Positions 53,597 to 62,750 of a stretch of DNA of 64,000 bases are shown here, one piece after another (the stretch's first letter is position 1; each line of letters starts with the position of its first letter). The stretch comes from a bacterium (GTDB lineage Bacteria; Actinomycetota; Acidimicrobiia; Spongiisociales; Spongiisociaceae). The notes beneath the pieces are model-generated. The model saw only the letters and a list, made by a program, of their open reading frames with translations, did no database searches and was not told where the DNA came from. The stretch lies in the NCBI GenBank assembly GCA_028821575.1, contig JAPPFW010000052.1:1-64000 (forward strand). Direction: 5' to 3'. The position numbers and the translations under genes were made by a program.

Positions 53597-54796
53597 GTGT
53601 CCCGGCGGCGAACGAGGTTCACGAATGACCAAGCGGTGCGGGTCTTCCTCGGAGCGCAGGGATTCGGGGACCGCCGTCCCTCCGGCCGGGTCGACGCCCG
53701 CCACTTCGCCCGGGTGGTCCGCCGGTTGCGCCTGCTGCAGATCGACTCGGTCAACGTGCTGACCCGGGCCCACTACCTCCCCGTGTTCGCCAGGCTGGGC
53801 CCCTACCCGCGGGAGGCGCTCGATCGGTGGATATACCAAGGTCGCCACATGTTCGAATACTGGTGCCACGAGCAGTCCTACGCTCCGGTCGCTTTCCACC
53901 CGATGATGCGCTCCCGGATGCGGGACAAGCATGACCCCCGGTGGAAGCGCGTCCGGGAACTGCTCGAACACGAGCCCGAATACGTCAAGTCGGTGCTCGA
54001 AGAGGTGGGCGACCGGGGTCCGATCCCGGCGCGCCTCCTGTCCGACCCCGGCGAGAAGACGGGTCCGTGGTGGGGATACGGGAAAGGGAAGGTGGCCCTG
54101 GCATGGCTGTTCGCCACGGGGCAGGTGGCGGTCGCGCACCGGGTCAACTTCGAACGCTGGTACGACCGGCCGGAGCGGGTGCTGCCGGCGGAGGTGCTGG
54201 AGACGCCCGATCCGTCGTCTGGAGAGTCAGCCCGCAGGATGGTCCTCGAGGCAGCCGGAGCGCTGGGGATCGGCACCGTGCCCGACCTTGCCGACTACTT
54301 CCGGATGAGGATCACGCCGACCGCCCGGGCCGTGGAGCAACTCGTGACCCGTGCCGACCTGCGTGAGGTGGCGGTCACCGGGTGGGCGCGTCCCGCCTAC
54401 GTGCGGGAGGACGTGGTCCTTCCGAGGGCGCGCCGGGGCACTGCCCTCCTGTGCCCTTTCGATCCGCTGGTGTGGGACCGGGAGCGGACCGAGCGAATGT
54501 TCGGGTTCCGCTACCGGATCGAGATCTACACACCCCGGTCCAAGCGGGTCTACGGTTACTACGTGCTCCCATTGCTCATTGACGGCCACCTCGTCGGCAG
54601 GGTCGACGCCAAGGCAGACCGCAAGGCCGGCGTGCTTCGCATTCCCGCCGCCTTCGCGGAGCCGGGTGCAGACCTGCCGGCGGCGGGCGCCGCTCTCGCC
54701 GGAGAACTGCGCGAGATGGCCACATGGCTCGGCCTGTCCGCGGTAGAGGTCGCGCCGTCCGGCAATCTGGCCGGAGCAACCCGGGCAGCGTTGTGA
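53597..54796 (+). CDS. Winged-helix DNA-binding protein (HTH_42, AlkX/YcaQ-like)
   Basis: A 399-residue protein of the YcaQ/AlkX family, some of which are DNA glycosylases for interstrand crosslinks or alkylated bases. It shows VRRLRLLQIDSVNVLTRAHY, FEYWCHEQSYAPV, KGKVALAWLFATGQVAVAHR, LLCPFDPLVWDRERTERMFG and YGYYVLPLLIDGHLVGRVDA. The GTG at 53597 is the start, 80 bases from the divergent PlsC gene. It overlaps the cyclo-ligase gene. Confidence 0.88.
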   Translation: MSRRRTRFTNDQAVRVFLGAQGFGDRRPSGRVDARHFARVVRRLRLLQIDSVNVLTRAHYLPVFARLGPYPREALDRWIYQGRHMFEYWCHEQSYAPVAFHPMMRSRMRDKHDPRWKRVRELLEHEPEYVKSVLEEVGDRGPIPARLLSDPGEKTGPWWGYGKGKVALAWLFATGQVAVAHRVNFERWYDRPERVLPAEVLETPDPSSGESARRMVLEAAGALGIGTVPDLADYFRMRITPTARAVEQLVTRADLREVAVTGWARPAYVREDVVLPRARRGTALLCPFDPLVWDRERTERMFGFRYRIEIYTPRSKRVYGYYVLPLLIDGHLVGRVDAKADRKAGVLRIPAAFAEPGADLPAAGAALAGELREMATWLGLSAVEVAPSGNLAGATRAAL

Positions 54797-55389
54797 GTCC
54801 GGGATCCACGGGTCCCGGCCATGGTTACGATCCGCCCGCCGGAGGAGCGACCAAGCAGGAATGGCGCGACTGGGCCAAGGTTCTGCGGCGACCGGGCATA
54901 ATCGGGCCGGTCTCCCGGGCCGTGACGGCCGGGATCATCGCCTGGTTTGCCGGCTCCCGCGCTCCCGGAGGCGCGGTGGTGCTGTACCTGCCTCTCCCCG
55001 ACGAGGTGGATGTGACGCCTGTGATGGACAGCGTGGACCGGGCCTTCGCCGTTACCCGCACGCCACCGCGGGGGACCCTGACCTTGCACCCGGCGGATTC
55101 GCCGAGAGAGAGGCATCGTTACGGCTTCGAGCAGCCGGTGGCGGGCACTCCGCCGGTCGACCCCGGAGGCGTGGGTGTGGTTCTCGTACCCGGGCTGGCC
55201 TTCGACCGCCGGGGCGGCCGCCTCGGCAGGGGAGGGGGATACTACGACCGCTTCCTGCCCACCCTGCCCCCCGATACGGCGCGTGTGGGAGTGGTGCCCG
55301 AGCAACTGGTGGTGGAGGCGGTCCCCACCGATCCCCACGATGTCCCGATGACGCATCTGGCCACCGAACATGGTGTCGTTAGTTGCTAG
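54793..55389 (+). CDS. 5-formyltetrahydrofolate cyclo-ligase
   Basis: A 198-residue protein with KQEWRDWAKVLRR at the start, VVLYLPLPDEVDVTPVMD, GVGVVLVPGLAFDRRGGRLG and GRGGGYYDRFLP, the ATP/folate motif of the MTHFS family. It makes 5,10-methenyl-THF from 5-formyl-THF. The GTG at 54793 overlaps the TGA of the preceding gene (GTGA). Its last codons and stop lie inside a 7-bp tandem repeat. Confidence 0.88.
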   Translation: MSPGSTGPGHGYDPPAGGATKQEWRDWAKVLRRPGIIGPVSRAVTAGIIAWFAGSRAPGGAVVLYLPLPDEVDVTPVMDSVDRAFAVTRTPPRGTLTLHPADSPRERHRYGFEQPVAGTPPVDPGGVGVVLVPGLAFDRRGGRLGRGGGYYDRFLPTLPPDTARVGVVPEQLVVEAVPTDPHDVPMTHLATEHGVVSC

Positions 55390-55408
55390 TTGCTAGTTGC
55401 TGGTTGCT
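55381..55408. repeat. 7-bp tandem repeat AGTTGCT
   Basis: Four units (the last with G for A) at the end of the cyclo-ligase gene. The stop TAG is inside the array, so slippage would change the C-terminus. Confidence 0.85.
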
Positions 55409-55469
55409 AGCCATTAGAAACGCCCACGTTTGTTACCATCAGCCGTGGACCGTGTTCGTCCCGGCACTA

Positions 55470-55504
55470 GCCACAAGCCACAAGCCACAAGCCACAAGCC
55501 ACAA
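55470..55504. repeat. 7-bp tandem repeat GCCACAA x5
   Basis: Five exact copies of GCCACAA lie 15 bases before the DtxR-family start codon, in the promoter/leader zone. A copy-number change would shift promoter spacing. Confidence 0.9.
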
Positions 55505-55518
55505 GCTACGATTGACCC

Positions 55519-56178
55519 ATGTCCGACACGACGTATTCGGTCCGCTTTCGCGAGTATGCCGAGGCCATCTGGGAGCTGGAGGAGGCCGGGATCCGGGTGC
55601 TCCAGGCCCGGATAGCGCGCTGGTTGGGGGTCAGTCCGGCCAGCGTCTCGGAGATGATCCGGCGGATGCAGGCCGAGGGCCTCGTGACCATCGAGGACGA
55701 GGTGACCCTCACCGATGAGGGCCGTCACCTGGCGGCGGTGGTAGTGCGCCGTCACCGCCTCGCCGAACGTTTCCTCTCCGAGGTTCTGAAGCTCCCGTGG
55801 GCCAAGGTCCACGAGGAGGCCGAGGTCTGGGAGACGATGATCTCCGACGATGTCGAGAAGGCCATGTGGGCGGTGATGGAGGACCCCAAGACCTGCCCCC
55901 ACGGCAACCCCATCCCCGGCGCCGGTTACCAGCCTCCGAGGATGAAGCCGCTCGCCGACATGGAGAGGGGCGAGACATTGTCCCTGGAGCGGATATCGGA
56001 GGAGTTGGAGCTCGATGCCGAGATGATGCGTTTCCTCGACGAGAACCATCTCCGGCCCGACTCCCTGATCCGGATGGTTCAGAAGGACCCGTACGGCGCC
56101 CTGACCGTGGAGGTGGCCGAGCGCCAGGTGGGCATCGGAGCCTTCGCTTCGGAGCGCCTCTTCGTAGCTGTCGAGTGA
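55519..56178 (+). CDS. DtxR/MntR-family metal-dependent regulator
   Basis: A 219-residue regulator. The N-terminal winged helix is VRFREYAEAIWELEEAGIRV to MIRRMQAEGLVTIEDEVTLT. The dimer/metal domain follows with RRHRLAERFLSEVL, WAKVHEEAEVWE and CPHGNPIPG, holding the usual Cys/His/Glu ligands. The C-terminal part from about 150 resembles FeoA/SH3. It controls iron or manganese uptake genes in response to metal. A 7-bp repeat array directly precedes it. Confidence 0.9.
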   Translation: MSDTTYSVRFREYAEAIWELEEAGIRVLQARIARWLGVSPASVSEMIRRMQAEGLVTIEDEVTLTDEGRHLAAVVVRRHRLAERFLSEVLKLPWAKVHEEAEVWETMISDDVEKAMWAVMEDPKTCPHGNPIPGAGYQPPRMKPLADMERGETLSLERISEELELDAEMMRFLDENHLRPDSLIRMVQKDPYGALTVEVAERQVGIGAFASERLFVAVE

Positions 56179-56322
56179 CGGTCCTTTGAGCGGTCACGAC
56201 CCTGTGCCTGCTCACCCTGGTCGGCCGTTCGTGTCTCGGACGCTTTCGGCCCCCAACGGTCGGCATCCGTCGCCGGGAAGGCGCGCCTCCCCTCTGGTTA
56301 CGGCTCGGCCGCTCCGGTTGCG

Positions 56323-56856
56323 ATGACCGAGCCCTTGGATCCGTTCGATTGGAGCCTGCTCAGGCGGATGGAGGCCCGCGTCCGGCGGGAGTTCGAGGCC
56401 GCCGAGTCGGAGGCCGCGCTCCTGGCGGCCCGACGCCGGCGGCTGGCCGATGTAGCTTGGGAGGCGGCACAGTCCGGCAAGCAGGTAAGCGTCAGGGTGG
56501 GAAGCCGCCAGTTGGCCGGGAAGCCGTTCTATGCCCGCAACGACCTGATGAGCCTCGAGACGGCCAACGGTCGAGTGGATGTCTGCTTGCCCAACATCGA
56601 CGCCATGACGGTGACGCAGTCTCGCGCCGAAGGATTGTCCGTTCGCAAGGATGCCGAGACGTTTGCCGCCCGGATCGCGATGCTGCAGTTGACCCGCGAG
56701 CGGATCGAGATCGTATGCCGGGGTGGCGAGGCGCGATTCGACGGGACGATCGAGTACGTGGCTCGTGATCACGTGGCGCTGGCCGGGTCTCGCGGTGAGG
56801 TTCTCGTGGCACTGGAAGCCATCGCCTATCTGGTGCTTCGTCCGGAATCACGTTGA
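56323..56856 (+). CDS. Hypothetical protein upstream of the Tad genes
   Basis: A 177-residue protein with a helical, charged N-terminus (LLRRMEARVRREFEAAESEA, LLAARRRRLADVAWEAA), then two beta-rich parts (QVSVRVGSRQLAGKPFYARN, IEIVCRGGEARFDGTIEYVA). No family recognised. The codon use is like its neighbours and it is probably expressed. Any link to pilus genes is only by proximity. Confidence 0.65.
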   Translation: MTEPLDPFDWSLLRRMEARVRREFEAAESEAALLAARRRRLADVAWEAAQSGKQVSVRVGSRQLAGKPFYARNDLMSLETANGRVDVCLPNIDAMTVTQSRAEGLSVRKDAETFAARIAMLQLTRERIEIVCRGGEARFDGTIEYVARDHVALAGSRGEVLVALEAIAYLVLRPESR

Positions 56857-57085
56857 CCTAGACGGATCTGGATCAGCAAACGGGTAACCGACCTTACTCC
56901 TCGGCCCTCCGCGCCTTTGACCTGCTCTAGACTGGAATCTGCCTTTGGTAGACGATGTTCCTTCAATCTACAACCGTTTATACACTGCTAAAAATGTGTA
57001 GCTCTTATTAACGAATGAATGCACCATACAATTGAAGTTCGGTCTAGATTGAGATGCCATCAGGCCTACATCGGGGGTGAACGGG

Positions 57086-57805
57086 ATGGTGAGGACCGAG
57101 ACGGCGGGTCGGATCGCTTCAACGCCCAAGGGCGCGAAACGCGCCAGGCGGAGCATCTTCAGCCGGTTGTCATTCGGACACGTGGTGATGATCTCCGCAG
57201 GGCTGCTGGCGTTCCTGCTGAACATGCTGGTCCTGCGGAGCAAGGGCGAGACCATGGAGGTCCCCGTGGCGGCTCAACCGATAACCGCCGGAACCCGGCT
57301 CCGCGCGGAGGATGTCGGGTACCGATCGGTTGACGCCGAGGGACCGTTCCTGGACCGGGTGCTCCACCGGGAGGCGGTCGCATCTCTCCTTGGCCACGTA
57401 GTCATTCGCGACATCGATCCGGGGGCTCCCCTGCTGACCGACGACCTGAAGCCCGCCGCCGCACCCGATGCCGGTCGGGCGATGAACATTCCGGTCACGC
57501 CAGACCATGCGGTCGGTGCGGCCCTGTCCGTCGGTGATCGGGTGGATGTCATCGCCGTAGATGACGGGGGTAGCCGCTTCGTAGCCACGGGCATCGAGGT
57601 GCTCGGGGTGGCTCTCGGCGGCGGCCGAACCTCCGGCGACCGGTTCGGTGTCACGGTGGCGGTCAGTGAGGAGGAAGCGCTGGCCATAGCGGTGGCGATC
57701 GACGGGGATGCGGTACACCTGGTCCGATCGACGGGTAGTTCCGAGATCGGCGCGGCGCCGGTACCGGTAGCGCCGCGGGCTCCGGGACGGGAGTCGCGAT
57801 CGTGA
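57086..57805 (+). CDS. cpaB: CpaB/RcpC-type Flp pilus assembly protein (SAF domain)
   Basis: A 239-residue protein with one membrane segment (FGHVVMISAGLLAFLLNMLV), then a SAF domain (VPVAAQPITAGTRLRAEDVG) and the RcpC-like domain (MNIPVTPDHAVGAALSVGDR, VDVIAVDDGGSRFVATGIEV). The ATG at 57086 has GGGGGTGA about 6 bases upstream; a GTG at 57077 is possible. First gene of the Tad operon, preceded by a 220-base AT-rich region that probably holds the promoter. Confidence 0.85.
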   Translation: MVRTETAGRIASTPKGAKRARRSIFSRLSFGHVVMISAGLLAFLLNMLVLRSKGETMEVPVAAQPITAGTRLRAEDVGYRSVDAEGPFLDRVLHREAVASLLGHVVIRDIDPGAPLLTDDLKPAAAPDAGRAMNIPVTPDHAVGAALSVGDRVDVIAVDDGGSRFVATGIEVLGVALGGGRTSGDRFGVTVAVSEEEALAIAVAIDGDAVHLVRSTGSSEIGAAPVPVAPRAPGRESRS

Positions 57806-58965
57806 TGGGACCGGAACCCGTCATCGCGATCGCCGGCTCCCAGAGATCATGGGCGGCTGAACTAGTGCGCTTCCTGAGTGACTTTGGCGGGGCGCGCTTC
57901 ATGGGGACCGTGCTGACGGCCCGCCAAGCACTGGAGTCCGCCTACGAGGTGCTTCTCATCGACGACATCACCAGCTACCTGAGTCCGCGCCTGATCGAGC
58001 GGGTCAGGGGCAGCGGGCGGAAGGTGATCGGCGTTTACGACCCCGAGTCTGGAGACCGTGGTCGGAAACGGCTGAGAACGATGGGCGTGGACGCGGTCAT
58101 CCCGGCGGATACCGGGGCGGAAGCGATCCTGGAGACCATCGCCGCCGTCGGACCCGGCCGCCCCGCACGCGCGGCCGCCGAAGCCACCCCGGCGCCGATG
58201 CCGGACACTCCCATACGGGTGACCGCGGTGGCCGGTGGGGACTTGGCGGGTGACTTCGCCGTCGCCCTGGGTGGTTCATTCCGGGCGAGCAACCGGACGA
58301 CGCTCCTCCTCGAAGCCGACACGGTGATGCCGATGATGGCCCAACGACTCTCGATGCCGATGGTCCCAAACCTGCTCACCGCCCTCGACGCCCACATCCA
58401 GTTGCGGGGCAGCGTCCACGACTCCTTCCTGGCGGGACCGTATGGCGTAACCCTCCTGACCGGCATTCCCGAGGTATCCGAGTGGGAGACGATCCGTTCC
58501 GATGAGGTTGTCGATCTGGTGGAGACGGCGGCTGAGTGGTTCGACGAACTGATCGTGAAGGTCTCTCCCTTCCTGGAGGATCTCGCCGGGTTCGGCAGCC
58601 GGGGCGGCCGCTTCGAGGTGAACCGGTCCATGGTCGGTTTGGCCCGCGATGTGGTGTTCGTGGCCGAGCCGACACCGGTGGGCCTGTCGAGGTCGTTGCG
58701 GTGGATAGCGCAGGCACGGCGCCTCACCGCGGGTCGTCTCCACATCGTGTTCGGGGGGGCTGCGACCACCTCCTTCCAGCGCGGTGAATTGAGCGACGAA
58801 CTGACCCGGAGCTACCTGCCGTCGTCCATCACCTGGCTTCCCGTCGACAACGGCAGGGATCGGGCGGTCTGGAACGGTACTGCCATCCCGAGGGGACCGT
58901 TCATCAAGACGGTGGAGAGGGTCGGGGCCACCATCCTCGAAGGGGACTCCGAGGGGCCCGGATGA
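57802..58965 (+). CDS. TadZ/CpaE-like pilus localisation protein, degenerate ATPase
   Basis: A 387-residue protein. The first 120 residues look like a receiver-type domain (VIAIAGSQRSWAAELVRFLS, EVLLIDDITSYLSPRLIE). From about 135 it resembles the MinD-like part of CpaE (TPIRVTAVAGGDLAGDFAVA, TTLLLEADTVMPMMAQRLSM). The deviant Walker A KGGxGKT is not seen, so ATP hydrolysis is doubtful. It lies between cpaB and tadA with a GTGA overlap, where TadZ belongs. Confidence 0.75.
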   Translation: MMGPEPVIAIAGSQRSWAAELVRFLSDFGGARFMGTVLTARQALESAYEVLLIDDITSYLSPRLIERVRGSGRKVIGVYDPESGDRGRKRLRTMGVDAVIPADTGAEAILETIAAVGPGRPARAAAEATPAPMPDTPIRVTAVAGGDLAGDFAVALGGSFRASNRTTLLLEADTVMPMMAQRLSMPMVPNLLTALDAHIQLRGSVHDSFLAGPYGVTLLTGIPEVSEWETIRSDEVVDLVETAAEWFDELIVKVSPFLEDLAGFGSRGGRFEVNRSMVGLARDVVFVAEPTPVGLSRSLRWIAQARRLTAGRLHIVFGGAATTSFQRGELSDELTRSYLPSSITWLPVDNGRDRAVWNGTAIPRGPFIKTVERVGATILEGDSEGPG

Positions 58966-60248
58966 GGACCAGCGCCTACGACACGCTCCGGCGGCGCGCC
59001 GCGGAGCGAATCGGCGAACGCGAACTCGACCCCCTCACAGATGGAGATGAGATACGCGCCGAAGTCGACCGGCTGGTGTCCGCCTACCAACGGCGCGCCC
59101 GAGCGGGCGACGGTGTAAGGCCCTTCCGCGATCCGGCCGAGTTGTCGGATCGGTTGATCGATTCTCTCGTTGGCTACGGGCCGCTAACACCGATCATCGA
59201 CCGTCACGACATCGAGGAGGTGTTCATCGAAGGGGATCGCATCACCTTCATAGACGCCTCGGGGCGGCTCCAGGCTCTCGACGCTCCCTCCTCCGAGGAG
59301 GAGAACCGCCAGATCGTGGCGCGCATCCTGGCCGGAACCAACCGCCGGCTCGACACTTCCAACCCCATCGAGCAGGCTCGGGTTCTGGGAGGTCGGGCGC
59401 GGCTCACCGCGGTCATCCCGCCGGTCGCCGACCGGCTCTCGGTGACCATCCGCAAGTACACGGTCAAGAACTACGACCTCGGGTTCCTGGTCGAGGGGGA
59501 GGTGCTCTCCCATCCTGCGGCCGCCTTCCTATGGGCCATAGCCCAGGCCAGCACGACGGTCCTGTTCAGCGGACCGCCCGGTGCCGGGAAGACCACGTTG
59601 ATGAGCGCATACCTCCGAGCGGTTCCCCCGGTTCGCTGCATGAGAATCTGCGAGGAGGTGAGGGAACTGGACATCCCGCTGGTGCATGGGAGTTTCTACG
59701 AAGCGACCCCACCCACCCTCGACGGAGGCCGCCGCTACACGTTGAGAGATCTGGTGAAGGTGGTCCTGGCCCAGCGGCCCGACTTGATCTGCGTTGGCGA
59801 GGTCAGAGGCGCCGAGGCTTTCGAGTTGACCCGGGCGGTCAACGCCGGGTGCGGCTTTGCATGCACCATTCATGCCGACTCGGCGCCGGCCGCGCTCGTG
59901 GCCCTGGTCAACTCGGCCCTGATGGCGGGAGAAAACGTGACGGAGAGGGTCCTAACCCGGATCTTCAGCACGGCAATCGACTTCGTCGTGCACCTTCGCC
60001 GTGATCAGCAGGGGGAGGGTACCGGAGGCATCCGGCGCCGCGTCGTGGAGATCGTGGCCCTCACCTCCGGGCGCCAGGACGGGGATTTCACAGCCGACAC
60101 ACTGTTCCGGCGGGAGCGAATGGGGGAGCCGCTCCTCTGGACGGGAGTGGTGCCTCCTCCCGAGACGGTCGCCCGGGTCGAGTGGTCCCTCCCCGACGGT
60201 GTGTCCGTCGAGTCGATCCTGTCCGGGAAGTGGCAACCTCCGTCGTGA
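58962..60248 (+). CDS. tadA: TadA/CpaF secretion ATPase
   Basis: A 428-residue type II/IV secretion ATPase with YGPLTPIIDRHDIEEVFIEG, VTIRKYTVKNYDL, Walker A GPPGAGKTT (from residue 204), the Asp box/Walker B VLAQRPDLICVGEVRGAEAF and the His box FACTIHADSAPAALVAL. It drives Flp pilus assembly. It overlaps its neighbours on both sides. Confidence 0.92.
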   Translation: MRTSAYDTLRRRAAERIGERELDPLTDGDEIRAEVDRLVSAYQRRARAGDGVRPFRDPAELSDRLIDSLVGYGPLTPIIDRHDIEEVFIEGDRITFIDASGRLQALDAPSSEEENRQIVARILAGTNRRLDTSNPIEQARVLGGRARLTAVIPPVADRLSVTIRKYTVKNYDLGFLVEGEVLSHPAAAFLWAIAQASTTVLFSGPPGAGKTTLMSAYLRAVPPVRCMRICEEVRELDIPLVHGSFYEATPPTLDGGRRYTLRDLVKVVLAQRPDLICVGEVRGAEAFELTRAVNAGCGFACTIHADSAPAALVALVNSALMAGENVTERVLTRIFSTAIDFVVHLRRDQQGEGTGGIRRRVVEIVALTSGRQDGDFTADTLFRRERMGEPLLWTGVVPPPETVARVEWSLPDGVSVESILSGKWQPPS

Positions 60249-61144
60249 GGCTCCTGGCATCCCTGCTGACGGCTATCGCAGCATACGCGGCTGCCGGTCT
60301 GCTCACCGGTAACCCGGTGCGGCCCCGGGCACGGAGGCCGGCCGGGCGGGACGACTCCCGGCGCCGGTTGTGGCTCATCCAGGCAGGTAGCAGGCTGACC
60401 GTCCACCAATTCATGGCCCTGTCGGTCGGCACCGGATTCACCGCGCTGGTACTGGTCAACGCGATGACGGGTGCGTGGTGGCTGGCCGCAGTCCCGGCCA
60501 TCGCCTCCTCGCTCATTCCGCACTTCTACTACGCGCGACGACGGATCGAACGGCTCAGGCGACTCGCCCGGGCATGGCCGGACGCCCTGCGCGACATCCT
60601 GGCTTCGATTGCGGCCGGTTCCACGCTCTTGAGCGCGCTCTACGACCTTTCCGACCGCGGTCCGGTTCCGCTGCGGCCTGCGTTCACCCGGTTCCGCCTG
60701 GTTGCGAGGATGATGGGATTGGTAGCGGCCCTTGAATTGACCAAGGAGGAACTCGGGGATCCGGTTTCCGACCGCGTCGTCGAAGTGCTAGTGCTGGCGT
60801 ACGAGCACGGTGGTGGCCTGGTTACGGAGGTGCTTCGAGATCTGGTCGGGGAAATAACCGAGGACCTCAGGCTGGACAGCGAGATCCGCTCCGACGGGAC
60901 CGAGCAACGAATCGAGAGCAGGGTGGTCCTGATCATTCCATGGGTGCTGCTGTTGTTCCTCGCCACTACTTCCGAGCAGTACCGCGCCTACTACCAGTCC
61001 GCCGACGGCTTGGTCGTGGTCACTCTCGCCGCCGCCTGGTCGTTGATCGGGGTGCTGCTGATGAAACGCATCGGCCGGTCCGTGACCGAACGCCGGGTTC
61101 TGGTCCGGTCCACACGAGGGGGAGATCCCGGAGGACCGGCATGA
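60245..61144 (+). CDS. tadB: TadB-like pilus inner-membrane protein
   Basis: A 299-residue T2SSF-domain membrane protein (RRLARAWPDALRDILASIAA, LEHGGGLV-like YEHGGGLVTEVLRDL, ESRVVLIIPWVLLLFLATTS). The GTG at 60245 overlaps the tadA stop. With TadC it forms the membrane platform of the pilus machine. Confidence 0.85.
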   Translation: MRLLASLLTAIAAYAAAGLLTGNPVRPRARRPAGRDDSRRRLWLIQAGSRLTVHQFMALSVGTGFTALVLVNAMTGAWWLAAVPAIASSLIPHFYYARRRIERLRRLARAWPDALRDILASIAAGSTLLSALYDLSDRGPVPLRPAFTRFRLVARMMGLVAALELTKEELGDPVSDRVVEVLVLAYEHGGGLVTEVLRDLVGEITEDLRLDSEIRSDGTEQRIESRVVLIIPWVLLLFLATTSEQYRAYYQSADGLVVVTLAAAWSLIGVLLMKRIGRSVTERRVLVRSTRGGDPGGPA

Positions 61145-62094
61145 ACACGGGTCTCGCGATAGGAGCGGTCGCGGCTTCCGTCACGTTCGCCGTGGTGGGC
61201 GCCGCGTTGGTCGTGCGTCCGCTGCGCCGTCTCGGACCAAGGGTTCGCCCCTACACCGCCGCCGCCCGGGTCGACCTCGGACTCAGGCCGGATGTGTCAC
61301 GGCGGGTCGGGCACCGTGCGGGATCCGGCGGTTCCGGGTGCAGCCGGATCCTGCGCTCGATCTCCGGTGGCCTGGAAGGGTTGGCAGGACTCCTCGTGTT
61401 CGGCGACGAGGAGAGCCTCGCGCTCCGCCTGCGCCAGTCAGGTCTGTATCAGGGGTTGGATGGGGCGAGGCGTCTCCAGGCATACCGGATGGGCGCGCTC
61501 GGTCGCACCGTTCTCTTCGCGGGCGGCTTGGTAACGCTTGCACTGTTAACGAACGGTTCGGCCTCGAGGGTGCTCGCCTTCGGGTTGGCAGGCACCTTTC
61601 TCGGCGGATTCCTGACCCGGTCGAGGTTGGCCGGGGCGATCCGGCGCCGGAGGGAGTCGATCCGGGCTGAGCTCTACACGATCAACCAACTCGTCGCCAT
61701 GTACACACGGGTCGGGGGCGGCGCGCTGGAGGCGATCCGCTACGTGGTGGAGCGCGCCCGAGGTGTGGTCGTCGACGAGTTGGCGGAGGTCATGCAACTC
61801 CATGAGAGAGGCTGGTCGCTTCGCGAGGCCCTTGACCGGGCGGAAAGCCTCACTCCTGAACCCGAGGCCGCCCGGACCTACCGCCTCGTGGCGACCTCGC
61901 AGGAGCAGGGTTCCGATCTCGCCGAGGCATTGCTGGGCCTCTCCAAGGACCTGAGGGCCCAGCGACGCGACGACCTGCGCCGTCAGGCGGCGAGGCGAAG
62001 GATCATGATGGTCATCCCGGTGGTGGTCATCCTGGCGCCGGTGACCCTGCTGTTCATGGCCGCGCCGATCCCTTCGATCGTCTTCGGTGGCTAG
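61141..62094 (+). CDS. tadC: TadC-like pilus inner-membrane protein
   Basis: A 317-residue T2SSF-domain protein with an N-terminal membrane segment, RRRESIRAELYTINQLVAMY, VVVDELAEVMQLHERGWSLR, LVATSQEQGSDLAEALLGLS and a C-terminal hydrophobic end (RRIMMVIPVVVILAPVTLLF). It starts at the ATG overlapping the tadB stop. Confidence 0.85.
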   Translation: MNTGLAIGAVAASVTFAVVGAALVVRPLRRLGPRVRPYTAAARVDLGLRPDVSRRVGHRAGSGGSGCSRILRSISGGLEGLAGLLVFGDEESLALRLRQSGLYQGLDGARRLQAYRMGALGRTVLFAGGLVTLALLTNGSASRVLAFGLAGTFLGGFLTRSRLAGAIRRRRESIRAELYTINQLVAMYTRVGGGALEAIRYVVERARGVVVDELAEVMQLHERGWSLREALDRAESLTPEPEAARTYRLVATSQEQGSDLAEALLGLSKDLRAQRRDDLRRQAARRRIMMVIPVVVILAPVTLLFMAAPIPSIVFGG

Positions 62095-62170
62095 GGCGAG
62101 AGCGTCGCTACTCGCCGACGATGTTGTGGTCTACGGACAGGAGTCGACACTTCCCCAGAAAGGAACGAGG

Positions 62171-62374
62171 GTGAAGGAAACGGTACTCAACAGGGCCAAG
62201 CGGTGTGCACGGAGTTGGTCCGCTCGGATGCTCGACGAATACGGCGCGGCTGAGACGTCGACGATCCTGGCTTGGATCGTCGTCGGGGTCCTGGTCGTAT
62301 TCGCACTGCAACAGGGCCTAGAGGAGGCGGGCACGCAAGTGATCGACTGGATAAAGGCGAAGTTCAAACAGTAG
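62171..62374 (+). CDS. Flp-type pilin
   Basis: A 67-residue small pilin. It has a positive leader (VKETVLNRAKRCARSWSARM), then EYGAAETSTILAWIVVGVLV, in which Gly-Ala-Ala-Glu resembles the prepilin peptidase site, followed by a hydrophobic helix and an amphipathic tail. GTG 62171 is chosen for AAAGGAACGAGG upstream. It is the likely subunit of the pilus; no prepilin peptidase gene lies in the window. Confidence 0.75.
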   Translation: MKETVLNRAKRCARSWSARMLDEYGAAETSTILAWIVVGVLVVFALQQGLEEAGTQVIDWIKAKFKQ

Positions 62375-62442
62375 GCATGGTCGCGGAGAGACCGTCTGAG
62401 AATCGGAGATACGTGTGAAGGTGTTCGTCGACAGGAGCTGCG

Positions 62443-62649
62443 TTGAATGACTTCTCCCGGTATCCACCGGTCCTCGACCTGCCCGGGGTGGCCGATCTGT
62501 TGGGGATCTCCATCGAGGAGACCCGCCGCCTGAGCGGCGAGGGCTGGATCCACGCGGTGCGCCTCGATGGTCGCGTGCTGTTCCACCGTGATCGGGTGAT
62601 CGACTGGCTCCGATCGCAGCGGGTGACGCCCCCGGATGACGGGTGCTGA
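62443..62649 (+). CDS. Small MerR/excisionase-type helix-turn-helix protein
   Basis: A 68-residue protein beginning with TTG behind AGGAG. It has the HTH_17 pattern LPGVADLLGISIEETRRLSG and GRVLFHRDRVIDWLRS. Such proteins act as small DNA-binding regulators. It sits between the pilin gene and ruvC. Confidence 0.7.
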   Translation: MNDFSRYPPVLDLPGVADLLGISIEETRRLSGEGWIHAVRLDGRVLFHRDRVIDWLRSQRVTPPDDGC

Positions 62650-62703
62650 TCCGCGCCCGGGCGAGCCGGAGCGGAAAGGCGCCGGATGGCGCCGAGGCGA
62701 GGC

Positions 62704-62725
62704 TACACTGGTAGAACATATGTTC
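62704..62725 (+). promoter_or_regulatory. SOS promoter of ruvCAB with LexA box
   Basis: A -10 element TACACT (62704-62709) is followed by the perfect palindrome GAACATATGTTC (62714-62725), matching the GAAC-N4-GTTC core of actinobacterial and Bacillus LexA boxes. The box covers the expected transcription start, 25 bases before ruvC, so LexA would block it until DNA damage. Confidence 0.75.
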
Positions 62726-62750
62726 GTGTTACCCGGATGTTGAGCCGCCC

